Assembly: GCA_905221605.1 (NCBI GenBank)
Contig: CAJNDS010002767.1
Coordinates: forward strand, 121,501-185,500
Direction of reading: 5' to 3'
DNA length: 64,000 nucleotides
Origin: Symbiodinium natans
Taxonomy: Eukaryota > Sar > Dinophyceae > Suessiales > Symbiodiniaceae
The translations under genes were made by a program, and so were the position numbers. Below are positions 1-14,200 of the stretch, piece after piece; the first letter of the stretch is position 1, and each line of letters begins with the position of its first letter. Below the pieces are notes generated by a model. That model worked only from the letters and a program-made list of their open reading frames with translations. It searched no databases and was not told where the DNA came from.

Positions 1-240
1 AAACTAAGCCGGCAAGTAAACCTAGACCCTTAACCTTAAAGCCCTGGGGTTAAGGGGGTTAAGGTTTAGAGGTTAAGGGTTTCAGATTTAAGCAGTCAAA
101 CCTAAGGCCATGGAGTTTAAACCAGAAGTGTTTAAGGCTTAGGCGGTACAGAACCCGAAAACCCCGTAGGGCTCTAAAAGGTTCAAAGGTGCTAAGCCTA
201 TAGGCGCTGATGGTATACTTGCCCAGACCTTAGGTTGTTT
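1..240. other. Non-coding left end rich in telomere-like words
   Basis: No coding signal is visible. The stretch contains many degenerate variants of the words TTAAGGG, TTTAGG and CCCTTAA without a strict period. Similar words recur in introns across the window, so I read this as compositional background or decayed telomere-type repeat rather than a telomere. Confidence 0.4.
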
Positions 241-253
241 AACCATGTAGCCC

Positions 254-297
254 TATATAGCATATATCTATATATATATATATATCTCTATATACGT
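254..297. repeat. TA-rich microsatellite
   Basis: An almost uninterrupted run of TA dinucleotides with a few C interruptions, followed by a T tract and GAGA. It lies outside any recognised exon. Confidence 0.85.
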
Positions 298-2175
298 TTT
301 TTTTGAGAGAGAGCGAGCAGGTGTTAGGAATTACTATGTTGTGTGATAATCTTCTGTGGTGTTTGAGCGTGCCGCCAACACCTCCTGGAATGATGCTATA
401 AATGTGTACCGCTCAACACTGAGAATCCGAAAAGCCCTTAAAAGCCTTACGCAAGAAAGCAACCTCGGTCTTTATAGCTAAAGCCAATAAACGCCAGCCT
501 AAGCGTAACGTTCCTGATCTTTCCTGCTGGGTGCCTGGCCGCAGGCCAGCGCGCACCTAGCAAATGCCACCAGAAATTGACAGCTGACAGATTGGTGAGG
601 TTCAAGGGAAGGCTTTTGGAGCTCCAGGGCTCTGGGAATGCCAGGGTCGAGTTGGTTTCCAAACCGCTGGCGTGCCGGTGTGCATGTGTGGGTGCGGATC
701 CATTTTTTGCTGTATATCCTAAAAGAGAGCTAGTAAGGAAGGAAATGGGAGCCAAGTTTTTTTTTGGGTATGTTTTTGGGTTTAGAGAATGTTTTTGATT
801 TTAGGGTATGTTTTTGGGTTTGGGACCCCCACCCAAGGAAATGTATAAGCATTAGTCATTAGTAGCATAGGAGCACAAATTGCAACATTACTTTTTTGTT
901 TCGGATTTCCATAGTAGCTATACTAATTATTTGTCATTTGTAATACTGGTGTTACACATGCATCACAATGCATGCAATCACAAGTAGTAGTTTGAACGTT
1001 CTTCTCAGTATTGGTGTTCGGCCACCAATAAACCATTGTACTCTGTTTCATTTCAAAGTTAAAGATGAGACATGTCATGTTGCATATTGCAGGGACCAGA
1101 CAAATTAACAGCCAGCTTGCACCAACCAAATCAGAATCAGTGCTTCTTGTATCAGAGAGCAGAAGTCCTCAGAGCATTGTATCGTGTCCTTCTCCCCATT
1201 TGTGTGTGTACACCAACTCTCTGTTGTCTGTCAACTCTTCCTGTACAACGTTGCCCATTTTGCATTGCAAGGCTCCGTTCGAAATCTCAACTTGGGGCTT
1301 ACATTGTGGAAGGGGGAAGGGGGAGTCGGATCTTCGCCTGTCGCTGTTTGCTTTGTGACGGCTGTGGATCGCTGGCAACCCTGCAAGCAATCCGCAAGCG
1401 GTGAGGACCCCAACTCCATGACAAGCTCCTTCAGGCCGCTCCAGCGACGCTACTGAGGGGCCCTTCGAGACGCCTGGAACTGTTCCGGAGCTCAAGAGCC
1501 CCCAAAAGCCCCCAAGCCCTCAGCCCCTTGACCCACACAGCCCCTAAACTGTCGAGCCCGAGGCGGGCAAACCCCGAAGCCACTCAGAAACCCTGCGACC
1601 CCTTGTGAAGGCCACGAGCCCCAATGCACCTGCGCGTTGCGGCTCCGGGCTCGAAGGCGGCGCTCAGCCTCGCCAAGGCTGCAAATTTCAAATGCCCAGA
1701 GGAACCAAAGCGTTGGTTTTTGGGTCTTGGACTTCTTTGGAGCAGGGCCTGGCTCAAAGAAATGTAGGGTTATCCCAAACCGACGCTTTTGGTAATTTGG
1801 ATTCGGGAGTTTAAGAGTTTCGTACAGTTCGGCAACTTCATTTGCGGTCTGTAGGCCTCTTGACCCTCATCCGCAAAAAACCCAAACTCACCGGGTCTTC
1901 TTTCTCATGCACACACAGGCTGAGCCGCGACGAGGTTGAAGGCTCAATCCTGAAATTCGTCCCCTGGAGCACGGAGGTTGGCACTCATAATTGATGCTTC
2001 TAAGGAACTTGAAGACTTCTGCAACAACTGGAATCAGGTCATTCAAACCAGTATAGACCCTGTCGCCCCTCCACTCATTTGACGGCCTGCGTGAAGTCTC
2101 GCCGCCAGGATGTGAAAACTTGCGAGAGGAGCCGCCGGCCTGGGATTGATGTGCAGATTTAGGACCTGTATGGAC
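298..2175. other. No confident gene; possible continuation of the helical gene
   Basis: I find no exon that I can support with both reading frame and splice borders. A minus-strand frame around 480-700 contains tryptophans and arginines like the exons farther right, and could be a further exon of the same gene, but no clear acceptor and donor pair was identified. Confidence 0.3.
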
Positions 2176-2225
2176 CTGTGCGGCTGGGAGCTCTCCAGCT
2201 TCTGCATCGTGGCACGAAAAGCCTC
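2176..2225 (-). CDS. Exon of the helical gene
   Basis: Reads EAFRATMQKLESSQPH, preceded by an AG acceptor (GTGGCAG) and followed by a GT donor. It is a short amphipathic helix with glutamate, lysine and arginine spacing like its neighbours. Confidence 0.5.
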
Positions 2226-5200
2226 CTGCCACAAACATCTTTGTCATACGAGTACGATTCGGAACCTTCACCAGCTTGCATGCCCCAGTGAAACCGATGT
2301 CCAACCGGTGACAAGATGTGACTTATAAGCCTTTTTGTAGCCTTCAGTACAGTACAGGCTGGACAGCGAGTCTGTGATTCTGTGAGCTCCCAGCGGTGCC
2401 GCCGCTGGGCGGAGCTGCTGCACGCCAGCCGCAAGGCCGCCTTGTGACAATGTCTCTTGAATCTCCACAATCCGTTAAAAGCGACCACACAGCACTATGC
2501 CCGAATCCATGACGCACAGCAACATCCGAAGGACAAGGCAAACAACCAGGAAAGCAGTTGAACCATGGCAACTGTTCTCGAGCAGAAGCAGAGCAGCGGG
2601 AAGTTGAAACCAACGAAATACTAAACAACCATGAGCATACGATGACAGAAGTAAAGCTTGTATAGCTTGTGCAGGACGAAGATGTTCTTTAACGAAGGTC
2701 GTATGGGGCACGCGAAATGCTTGTGCTCCTCTAGGGAGTGTGCTTTTCAAGAGCATGCCCAGCCTGCCGCTGCCGGCCACTGAGGGCATAGAGGCGGCGT
2801 AAGGCCCAACTCAAACCTCAGATTTACAAAGAGTTACACAAGGCTTCGATGAGACGCACAGCGTCTCCAGGGCAATCAAGACGACAATGTTCTAAGCCAC
2901 AATGCCCTCAAGCCTAACCGAACAAGCCGAAAAGTCCCAGATACAAAAGCTCCCGAAACGAATGGTGCGCGTTAGGGCCTCCGGAAAGCATTTTCTCATC
3001 TTTGTGGGCTTCACCCTGCGCGCCCGCCCAACAAAGAAACATAAACAACAAAGCTGCAAAATGTCAAGGAGACCCATCCTGCAGAGCTTTCTAGAAGTTA
3101 CGCCCCACACTGTTCTGTGCTCCCGGCGCTGGGCTGTGGGCGCCACCAGTGCCCCGACGAGGCGTCGAGGCGCCGCCAGGGAGGCCTTGCACTAAGACCC
3201 ACCCATCCGAGGAGCAACGATTTCTGTATCACTTTGACGCCGGTCGGCGATTTCGTCCGGCATTGCCAACATCAATAGATTGGAACTGAGGCCGATGGCC
3301 GCGAAAAGTCCGCCTTACAAGATTTGTCTAGAGCACGTCCACAATCTGCTAGTGATAGAGAGGGAGAGAAAGAGAGAAAAAGAGAGAGAGAGAGAGGGAA
3401 AGAGAGAGAGAGAGAGGAGAGAGAGAGCGAGAGAGAGAGAGAGAGACAGAGAGGCAAGAAGAGCAAAGGACCGTCTATAGTGGCCTAGTGTTCTCAAATC
3501 CTTCCGCAATGACATAGCATCAGGCTGACCCTGCCCAAACCGCACCCCCCCCCCCTCCATATGCTGGCAACTCGATGCCCCCTTGAAATCCCCGCTGCCC
3601 TCCGGCAGGCCTTCCAGGCATGCAGCACGCGCTTCATCAGTTTCGGCCTCCTGTTCGCTGCTGCCAGCCTAGGTGCCAGGTCATGGCCTCGATGCCGAAC
3701 CTCCCCCTTTCCTGGAGTGCAACTAGGGATTTGAACGGATTACAAGCTTCAGAGAGTGGAGGACTTGGAGGATCTGCTAAAAAGCACTTCTTTTGATTCC
3801 AGAGTTTCTACGGCCATAAGAAGCATAGGTCCTACCGCGACAGCCTTGACTTGGATCCCAGGAGCTCTGCGATGGTGACGCCACGAAGGTCCGCAGCGAA
3901 CCTTGAAGCAAGGACATCGCAGGACGTTCTTTTGCACAGTTCGCCAGCTAAACTCAAGAAGAGGGTAGACCGCCATTAGCCTAAAGACCCTATCTTGTAA
4001 ACCTTTAAACTTGATCTGAATCTTAAAGACCCTTCAAAAGTCCTTCAAGCTCTGTTTTCCCAAGATCTGAACTGGTGCCAATATCCCCAAGCCCCTTGGC
4101 AAACCATAGACCTGTCAGAGGCCGCAACCGTGCGCTGCGAACTCCGGCACGCTGCCAGGAGAAGAGGTGACCTGCAAAGAGGGTCCGTAACCTCAAGCCC
4201 AAAGCAAACCTTTGACATTTGCCGAGAAGCGTCTGGAACAAGCAGACCTGGATCCGGTCTCCTTCCCCCTCCCACACCCCCCGGCTCTGTGGGACCCCCC
4301 CCTCCCCGATCGCTTGGAGCAGCTGCAAACCGATTCCGTGGAGGGTCCCGCCTGTCAGCGGCTCCTACAGGGAGGCCTCAAAACCCTCTTTCCCCTCCCC
4401 GGCTGCCGAGGCGGCGCGCGCAAGCGTTTGCAATTAACACATATTCACACCCTCAAGCCATAGCTTTGCCAACAACACGGTGACCTCGCAGCGCCCGGGC
4501 TGCTGCGCGGGCCAAAAGCTTCAGGAAAGCCTTGGGAAGCTTCCGAGTTCGCGCAGAGTGGGGTGTCTCTGGGTTGGGGCCTTCAGTTCCCTCAAAACAA
4601 CACCACAACGACACCGCCTGATTTTATTGCGTCTTCTTGCGGCCTTCGATAGGCTGATCTTCTGCTTGAGGAATGCATGTTTTGCATTGTTTGGCTCAGC
4701 ATCCTACCCAACCCAAGTCAAGCCCATCACGAAGCACACGCGCTCATCCTTACAGCCGCTGTTTTGCGGTCGTCTTGATCTCCTTTTGGCGACAACAACA
4801 AGAATCATGCCTTTCCGTGGAGCACAGGTTTTCGAGCACCTGTATTCAGTTCATCCTCGGGGCATGGATGGCGACGGAGCGACCCACCAGCTGGCGTCCT
4901 GGGCCCAAAATCTCTTGTTTCAGGACATTAGGCGTTATCTGTGAGACACAGCCTGGCAAAGGCTGTATACGATTGAGGGTTCTGCCCCCACCCAAGCCCT
5001 GAGTCATTTAGGAAGGTTGGGGGGCTGCTTGGCTTGAGAATGATGCCATTGGCCAGGCACCGTCTGGTGCAAAAGCCCAAACTCCAAACGTGGAACAGTA
5101 AAGCATATCCGTCTAGGGCTGGGGTTGAAGCCGCTCCAACTGGCTTTTTGTTTTCTTTCACCGGACGCTCTCTGTGACCTGCAATTTTTCTAGAAGCCTC

Positions 5201-8200
5201 TAACGGTTAGAGGCTTCTAGAAAAGGTCTAACCCACAGACAAAGCCGATTAAACTACAAGTGAACCACAAGCTAAGGCCAATCAAATTGTGTACCCCTTT
5301 TGGCCCTTGCTACCTGCGCTTCATGAATCCCATGGACCTGAAATCCGAAAAGCCTAGAGACCCGACCAGAGAGCTTCGGGAGCCATCGAGAGCCGGGCGT
5401 CGAGCAGCCCCCGCCAAGCGACCGAAGGCCCACTGCATGGAGACACGGCCTTTCCTGGGTTGAACTTGAGGGTGTCCAGATGTCAGATGTGTACAGTGTT
5501 CATATGGCTCAAGGTCAATCAGGGTTAGAGGGTTTCCGGGCTTTTGTTCTCAGGCGGGCTTCCTTAAGAGCCAGTAACTTACAACTGACTCCAAGATTCC
5601 CAACCACGCAGGTCCAGAACACGTGTGCAGCTTCCGCACGCTGGGCCATGTCTGTGTCCTCGGCCACACCCGTCGACCCCCGGACTCTACAAATCTCGAG
5701 ATCGGCATAGCTTCCAATGGTGGCATATGTCCCTATCGAGCAGAATGCGTCGGGCTGTTGCGCCAAGCACGGGCCAGCGTCGTCAACAAAAAGGGTTCGC
5801 ATCCTGAACATCCCTCAACCTTGACCCTAAATGACCGTATTCCGAAGTACTGCGAACATCCCCACCACATGTTGCACCTCATTTTTGCACCACTCTCGAC
5901 TGATGATTTCTTTTGAAGGAGGGTGCTTATAGTGAAAAAACTTTTCGGCCGCGACTTTGGCCCAAAAGCTTGTTTCATGCACGGCTTCCAATATGTTGGG
6001 CCATCCGGAGCCTGATATCCTACCTGGGACCGGGGCCTAATCAACAAATGGGTGCTGAAAGTGAAAATTCTTTCTGCCGCTACTTGATCAGAGGCAATCA
6101 AAGACAGTGCCTCAGCTGGTTCAAACAGCATCACGCTGCTTTTGAGCCATCGCAAGAGAGTCATCCAGAGATCCAGAAGAGGCTCCCCCCCCATTATGAT
6201 TTCGACCCGCACTATAGTGTGTTAAACGCACCCAAACATTTGAGCTTTCCTTGTGAAGATAGATTCTTTAGATGTTGATTCACTCATTATGTGTTTTCCT
6301 CGCTCGGGTCTCCTGTGCTCACTGCTTGCGTCCCTCTCTTTCCTTAAAGAACCCAGAAAATTCTGCAAAGCATCCCGCAGAGTATCCTTGGAGCGGCCCC
6401 AAAGAATCCCCCAACAACCCTTGAGTGCCCATGCAGAGCACCAAGCAAAGAATCTCACAGAGTAGAAAATCCCAACACCACATCCAACAAGGTCCTTCTG
6501 GAGTGGTGACTTTCTCAATGCTAAGAATGTGACTTCCAATCTTTGGGTAGGACCTCCTGTAGCTGGCTTTCAGAAGCAAATTCTACATCCATGTGAAGCC
6601 TTTGGGTTCTCAAAGCTGAACAAAACAAGGAGACCAGAATTTATTGAGGGTGCAGGGCTTCAAGAGCTTATGATCACCTCTGCTTAAACCTGCACCAGGT
6701 CGCTGCAAACCTCTCGCGCTGCCAGTCCAGCGACCGGCGGCAGGCAGCAGTCAATCGCCATCGGCGAATAGCCTCTGCGGGAGGGGTTTGTGTCCCAGGT
6801 CGAAACAGGGATTGGAGTATGACAAAAGTATGTATTGAATGTGCTGTGATTTTGTACACTATGCATGGCCTCACGGCGCGCCGCACGCGGCAGCACCGTC
6901 CCGAGGCGCTGCAGAGCGCGCCTTCCTGCGCTGACGATGCCTGGGGTGCTCCGCTTTGCAAGCTTAACGACTCTTAATTAACTTTATGTTGTATGGGCTT
7001 CAGGTGCCTACTGCAGGCCACAACCTTCAAGGCGAGGGCCGGAAGGTCTGAGGGCACCAACGAGTCCCAGAGTGTGCCTCAGGCAGGTCGGAGAAATCCG
7101 AGCCGAGCAGCGCAGGCATCGCGTGGCTTCGTGCGCCAGCTTGCGGCAAAAAGCCGCCCGGAGCGCAGCAGCGAAGGCCAGCAGTCTCGCCAAGGGCCGC
7201 CGTTGCCCTTGGTTTCAAGGGTTTTTCGCTCACTTCTCGCAATTCGTGCCCCGTGAACCTCGCCGTAGCAACGCACCTGGAACCAGGAAAGCTGACAACA
7301 ACAAACACAAAGACCATAAAAAGACCAAACACTTTGAAGCCCATCCCCCGCACCCTTTGAAGCCTCCACTGCACTCGCAGCCCCAAAAAACCAACGAGGA
7401 TGGCCACCAAAGCAAAAACCCCAACAATCACCCTGTTTTGTTACGATAAGGCTGGCTTGGCTCTGAGGCCTGGGCTGGCTAACTCCACAGCAGTTTCTGT
7501 TCGGCTGCGCATCCGGGCCATGACGGCCCCAGCAAGGCCTCTGCAGAGAGACTTCGAAAGCACGTGAAAGCCGGATAGCAATACTCACTATGCTTCAAAG
7601 ATGCTACTTCGGCAACCTTTTGCCTGGAAGGCAGAGTGCCCCGAGTCTCAGGATGCGGACATTGTATCTCTAGACTCTATTGAAGACATTCCAAAAAGAG
7701 GCTATCGAGGCTGTCAACTACGCATGGCGAAGCCGAGTCATCCGAGGCTATCAATTTTATGAACCCCTGCGTCCAAGAACCTTAGACCGTCTCCCGCCTA
7801 CTCGCGCTTTCAAGGGCCGCGTCACCGCCAAAGTCGTGGAGACGCGCTGCCAGGCCCACCAAAGCGCCTAAAGAACAGGTCGGACAAAAATCGTCGCTCA
7901 ATGGGACCAGGTGCTTGATGGTGGTAGAAGCCAGCCACAAATCCCAACATCGGCCTGGACTCTGAACCCCCAAAAGCCCTCAGCCAGGCCTTGCTATGCT
8001 GGAGAGACAGGTGAGCTCGGTGTAGGGACCGCAGGAGTTCCTTTCCAAGGTCGCTGTACACAGGCCCAAGACCCTTAATAGCCCTTAATCTGCAAAGCTA
8101 TACCCCCAAGCTTGAGCTGATAGGCCCTCCTCAGCACCAGGCAAACGAAACATGCGATTTCTGAGGCTCTACGGCCAGCTTTCGCAGCCCTACAGATGCC

Positions 8201-11200
8201 CTGTGCGCATCGACAAACATCTGAACCCCCAAGCCTCCGCTAAACGTCCGAACTCACTAAACCCGGGCGCGTCCTGCAGGGCCTGCGATCGCAGGCTGTA
8301 GGCCCAACTTCGCCAGGCTCGCGCCAAGGCGCTCTGAGCTGTTGCTTTGCCTGGGCGGTAAAGGCGCAGGTCGTGTCTTGAGTGGATCCCTATAGGGAAC
8401 TTCTACCTTCCGGATTCAAAATCGATACCAAGACCAATCCGCCAAGGCTGGGCGAAGTCGCTCGCATCTTCCAGGGCTCGCTGGCTGGTACGGAGTGCAC
8501 CTTGGTATGAAGTTGCCAACAGGGCCATGACAGCTTATTATAGGGCTGAGGCTGACGTTCAGCCTCAACCCGGGGAGGTTGGCACGTCGGGAAATGATCA
8601 TGTGGCCAACGTCCGCAGTGCAAGCTGAACATTGCAAGCTCAAACGAGCTCGCTTCTCCGTGAACGCGTCGATTGCCCAGGTTCCAAACCCTGATTATCG
8701 TGGCCCCCCCATGTCGGTTGAAGCAAGCCGCAGAACTCGGATGCAAGAGTATCTCGTTGATCCGCCGCCTCTAGGGTTCAAGGGCAAAGGCGCACAGTAC
8801 AGGTTCCCTCAGACTACTCCAAACCATTTACCTCTGGTCGGATTCCAGGTACCACTTGGGTCATCTGGGGATGCCGCGGCAGGTGATGCGCTACAAACGA
8901 CATACTATGTTGGACACTTGCGGGAACTTAAGGAACGGCCCTCCCAATTGGAGTTTGGGGGGGCGGCGGGGGTGTTCATGCGGACGTGCGAATGCTTCTG
9001 GCTCTTTGCTCTGCTTTTCAGGGGATGGATGTCTGGCTGCATTCAAAATAGCTCCTCGGACGGGTTTGGAGGGCCTACCACTCCGAAGCCCAGTCCATAA
9101 AACCCACGCTCCTAGTCCTGGAAGTCTATCGCCCCAACCAGAAAGGACGAAGTGTGTAAAGGAGCCAGAAACCTGGACCTGCAATTGGCACACGGGGCTC
9201 TTTGGGAGCACTTTTTTGAGCAGCGAAGGGCTCTGGGACTCTGACGGTTGAGCAACGGGGAAAAGCATGGAAAACCGCGTTCGGGCATCTTTTTCATTGT
9301 CGAAAAGGCAGTCGCTGGGCTCGGGCATACAATGGCATGAAGGGATCAAGCGCGTGGGGGTTGGTGGGTGTGGGCACAATTCATGTAACCGTCCTTCCTC
9401 CCAACTGCTCACATTTAAATGGGTGTAGGTGTAGTCGTATGCATGTTTACATATTTTCGTGAATTTGAGATAGTCATCTCGTTAAACACTAGTGGCATCA
9501 CAAAACATATTGACATGCTCACCACCTATTTGTGTTCCGACAGCTTTCACAAGATAAGTCAATTTATTCAATCTTTTCCAATAGCTGATATTGATAGATA
9601 TTTGTCTGACTCAAACTTGTTTGGTTAAACAGAATATGTAGGAGGTCGGGTGCGGGACTCGATCCTCGCAATTGACCGTCGTCGTGTCGTTTCTTGTCCA
9701 TGATCTGACTTCGCATCAAAAACCTGCTGACTGCCACAGAGTCGTTACCGAACAGAGGCCCCCCACGCGACGATCGCAAGACAATGCGATCTTGACAGGC
9801 GTGCGATGCGTGCGCTTCGACCCGAAGAATGCCCCAAGGGCGCCCTAAGAACCCTGAGCCGCAGTGCGCCTGTTGGCGCGTCTGCTCTAAAGCTTCCTTC
9901 AATTGATCCAGCTCCTTGCAGCTCCACACGACTATGACAAACAGACAGCTTTGTACAAACAGGTTCTGAAGAGATTTGGCTCACATGTCTTGGAGAGCCC
10001 TTGAAGACCTGCGATGGTGTTGAGGTATCGCTGTGTAAACCTGAAAAAACCAGAATTGCTCCAACAGCAGCTGGTCTCCTCACGGGCACGAGCCTCTTCC
10101 ACCTGCTTCACAACCCGGCTTTTCGGGCTTGAAGCTTAGAGCATTGGATGGTGTTTAGTACTGTTTAGCCATGGTGGAGGACCTGGAAGTGGCATGTAAT
10201 GCAGGCAAATGCGTCAAACACCTCATGCAGGCCTCCTCACAACTGCAACGAGTCTCTGCAACAACTTAAGGACAATAAAGAAGTTGACATCAACGAAAAA
10301 GAACGCCTGCCGCATGGCCGACATGAGCGACCGCTGGCCCGCCTCCTGATGAAGATTGGTGATCGCATCTGAACTTAAGACTTAAGAGCTACTTTTAATC
10401 TCGTATTACGATAAAGCTAGGGCTACAGCAAGGCCTATAGGATCTTGCAAGTACGAGGATTGGGGGAGTTCAGCTGGAGGTAGACTTAGAAACGATGGAA
10501 AGTACGCACACACGCACACCCGAAGTCACATTGATCAGGATGGCCGTCCACAACCCGCGTGCATGTTTGAAGAAGTCTAGAATCTCAGCTGCACATTTAC
10601 AAAATCACAGCTGAGGAATGCTGCAAGCCCTCGGCCCTTAACGCGGGGGAGGGGAATCTTTCTTTCTGATTACCCAGGAACCTTGGGTTTCGAGGCTTTC
10701 AGTAAAACGCCCGGAGACAAGACTCAAATGATGGCCTGCCCCATACGCCAGGGATGCCAGAACTGCCGTCGAAGCAGTTGAAGCCCTGCGAGGAGTCTTG
10801 CAATCCGCTCCGCAGGGTCAAAACCTGACTCCTAATCACTGCTCTGTCTTGACCCTGAGCGCGAACAAATCTGCCCAATCCACATCATTGCTTAGGGCTC
10901 ATCATGCTCTCGGGTGCCTGTTGAAGCTTTGATGACAAAGAAATGATTGCACAGGACCTAAAAGCTGTGAGGAGCCCTGGCCTCCTCAACATCCCCTGAA
11001 CCCTTCTAAGCCGTAGAACGCCTTATAGTGCCTTAAATTCACCCTCATTTTTTACTTCCCGCATGAAGCGGCCCGTCCATAACCACTTGGGGCCACAGCG
11101 CCTGTGCTGCGCAGCTTCTCGCACGCTGCCTTGCGCCGGGCAACTCGCAGCCTTGACGTTTGGACCTGCCCGGCATGCCCCGGTCAGAAAACAAGAGCAA

Positions 11201-14200
11201 CACGGGAGGAAAATTCGAGGACAAAAAGGCTCTGTGGGGCTGCAAAGTGGGTCTTCATGTCTGGGACCTTCAGACTTACAGGGCTCGAGTGACTCGAGCG
11301 TTCGAGGGTTGAGGGATGTTGAGGGCGGGTCTCCCTTGAATCTGATGCGCTTGACTATTGTAATTGTAAGGTGTTCTTTTCATGCTGCATAACTTACGAT
11401 AAGTCCTGGGTGCTCTCTTATCGGCAAAGCCGAACTCCACAGCACAACATGCAGCAAGCAACAAACCCAACGCCTTGCAGCCTGAATCGCTCGCAAATTT
11501 GTCACATGTCCAGAAATACCTTGCACCCACCCCAATCCAATATCCAGACATGCCCTTTGTCGGCCCTAGGCTTCGGAGGCTTTATGAAAACTCCATGCAC
11601 GGTGGCACTGCCACCCCAACTGACGTTCACTATCATCGCCCTTGCTGGTTGCTTTTGCGCAGAAACCACCAGCCGTACCCTGCTATTTGGCGCTCCGTCT
11701 CCTACACCGCGAGCAAGACTTCATGATTGGCAGGATCGACAAAGGCCGTGGAGGAACCATCTGTTGGAGCTTGTGCTCAAGAACCGTCTCTCGATGAGCT
11801 GTGTCAGCTCTTCGCCCCCGGACCTGTCTGAAACCAGTTCCACTTCGACTTCGCGATCCCCGAACCTGCGCGCCCCTGTTAGGTCCTAGGTATCGGCCGA
11901 TGCGTGCGGCGCAAAAATGCTTGGGACGAGCTGTTGTGATCCAGAAGCTCATTGAACACGCTGCGCTTCCCGCAGACCCCTCAATCCAAAAATCTGGGCC
12001 TCTATCAGCCTCTATCGCCTATTATGTCGTGCTCAAAAGTGTTTACGGAGACCATCATGCAACCTGATGTGGGTTCCATGGGCTTTATGGAACAAATTCG
12101 GGCTTCAAGGCTCCAAGAGTTTGGGGCGCTCTCCCAGAATGTGCCGGATTGGGGAAACGCCGGGAGACTCCAAACCGCGAGGTCCAAACAACCTTAACCT
12201 GCTAAAGAACAAAGTGCAACATGCAACAACCCAGGGCGCATCTACTATATGTTTCATACTTGCAGCCTGAAGCCCCCGACGCCCCGGGCCTGTCGATACC
12301 AAGCAGCGAGGATGCCGAGCAAACTTAGGTCCTTCCAGGCTGTGCTTTCGGATTTTGGAGCTGCAGAGCCCCGAAGCCCTAAGTGCGACCAACCGCAGCG
12401 AAAAGAAGACGAATCTTCGGAGACCTTTTTGCTCTCTTGCATTTTGTCTTGTTTCCTGGGGGCGCGCACTAGCAATCTGCTTCGGTTGTTGCTCAGGTTT
12501 CTGTAAGGCGGGCAGTGAGCTAGTTGCGGTCGTCTTGCAGGCGCTGAGCTGGGCCTGCGACGTTTTCTTGCATTGCGGCTCAAATTGTGGGAGCGTCTGG
12601 GTCTCCAAACTTGAATCCCTACCTTCACTGAAACATCGTTCAGCAAAGAAAGCGGTTACGAACGGGTCTATGCGCGGAAGGGCAAATGTGGAAGGGCTTG
12701 TTGTGTTGGCACTCCAGAAGATTTTGCGCCAGGCTCACTTGAAGTGGTTGGTAAACAGCCAAACAGTTTGGCCTATGTAACGAGATTGGGATCTTATTTT
12801 TTGGGATTTCGAGACTCGTGGGAAGAGATGTGTCATTTCGCCATACTTGCGGGATTGACCTCTATTCAAGCTGGCGCTTGATCACCTCGGTGGCTGCATT
12901 GTTTGTGGTGCCGTGCCATGCTGTGTGTTTTGGCGTGCTGGCCTGTGCCCGGCGAAAGTGAAGAATTCTGGATACAATGCCATTTCCAGACCCACCCTCA
13001 CCGGAAGAGTCCTTGAAATAGGCAGGGCCAGGGGTAACCACCCCTATCCACCTAGTTCGAGAGGGTACAGGGCCCAGCATACTTGCATGGGAAACGTATA
13101 GGCTTCGTTGTTTTCGTAAAGGCTCAAGGCCCTGGGAACCGGAACAAAACGCCCCGACGTCCTCAGCGGACTCTGCCCAGGAGTCGCTGCAGCGCCGCAG
13201 CACTCGCCAGCAGAGCGCCGTCCTTTTCGCGGTGAAGGTGTCGAAACAGTCGATCTGGACCTCTCCACTGAGGTCCACTGAGGTGTCGTGAGTTCAGGGT
13301 GACGTTAGGGCTACAGTGCTAAGGGGGCGGCATCCTCAACAGGGTGGTTGCCCACTGTAAAGTCATGTTTGCAGTTCTTTACTTGTAAGGGTCATGTTTC
13401 CAGGAACCGGGATTTCAGGTGAGGTTTAGAGACGAGACTCGTCAGGCTTTCGAAGCCTGCAGGATCACAATCGAGCATAAATGCAGAGCAGCCTCCAACG
13501 GTGCCCTTCCCTGCTCTCGAAGAGGAGACACGCGAGTTGCTCAAAGGACCGCGCAGATGATGCCGGACACGCCCCAAGCCAATTCAGTCTACAATAGTAT
13601 ACACTTATCAATCCATAAGGGTCCTCTTCCAATAACAACCCTGACCCTAACCTGAACACCCCAACAATTCCGCAAACCTTGCTCACTGCCAAGGACCTCC
13701 AGGTAGGATGTAACCTCCAAGTTGGCCACACGCCGCCAGCTATGCAGGTGCTTCCTGGCAAGGGCGGTCAGCTCCGTGACTCGGCGACTGTAAGCAGCTC
13801 TTGAGATCCCAGCGGCTCGAAGCCATTTGTTGGTCCCAGAAGCTCTAAAAGAGTCCCGAATCCAAGACCCTGGAAACCTGGCATTGAGGCCGGTCAGCAA
13901 ATTGGGAAAATTCAGAGTTTCAAGTTCAGTGACTCAGGGTGCGGGAACGCCTCTGCAGCCGGGAGAGGATCAGCTGCCCTACGCGCAAGGCAGCGGCTGC
14001 CTTCTTGGGGATTGAGCAAGGAGCAGTTCTAGTGCAGTTCTTGATGCACTCGGGACGCTTGCTTTTAGGGAGCGAACAGGGGCTTCAATGAGTTGGCCCA
14101 TCCAAGGCCGCCTCAGGAAACGCGCGCTGCAGCAGTTCATGGCCCGAACATGATTCGGGTCTGAGAAAGCCGTGTCCAGCCTGTGAACCCTCTCAACACC

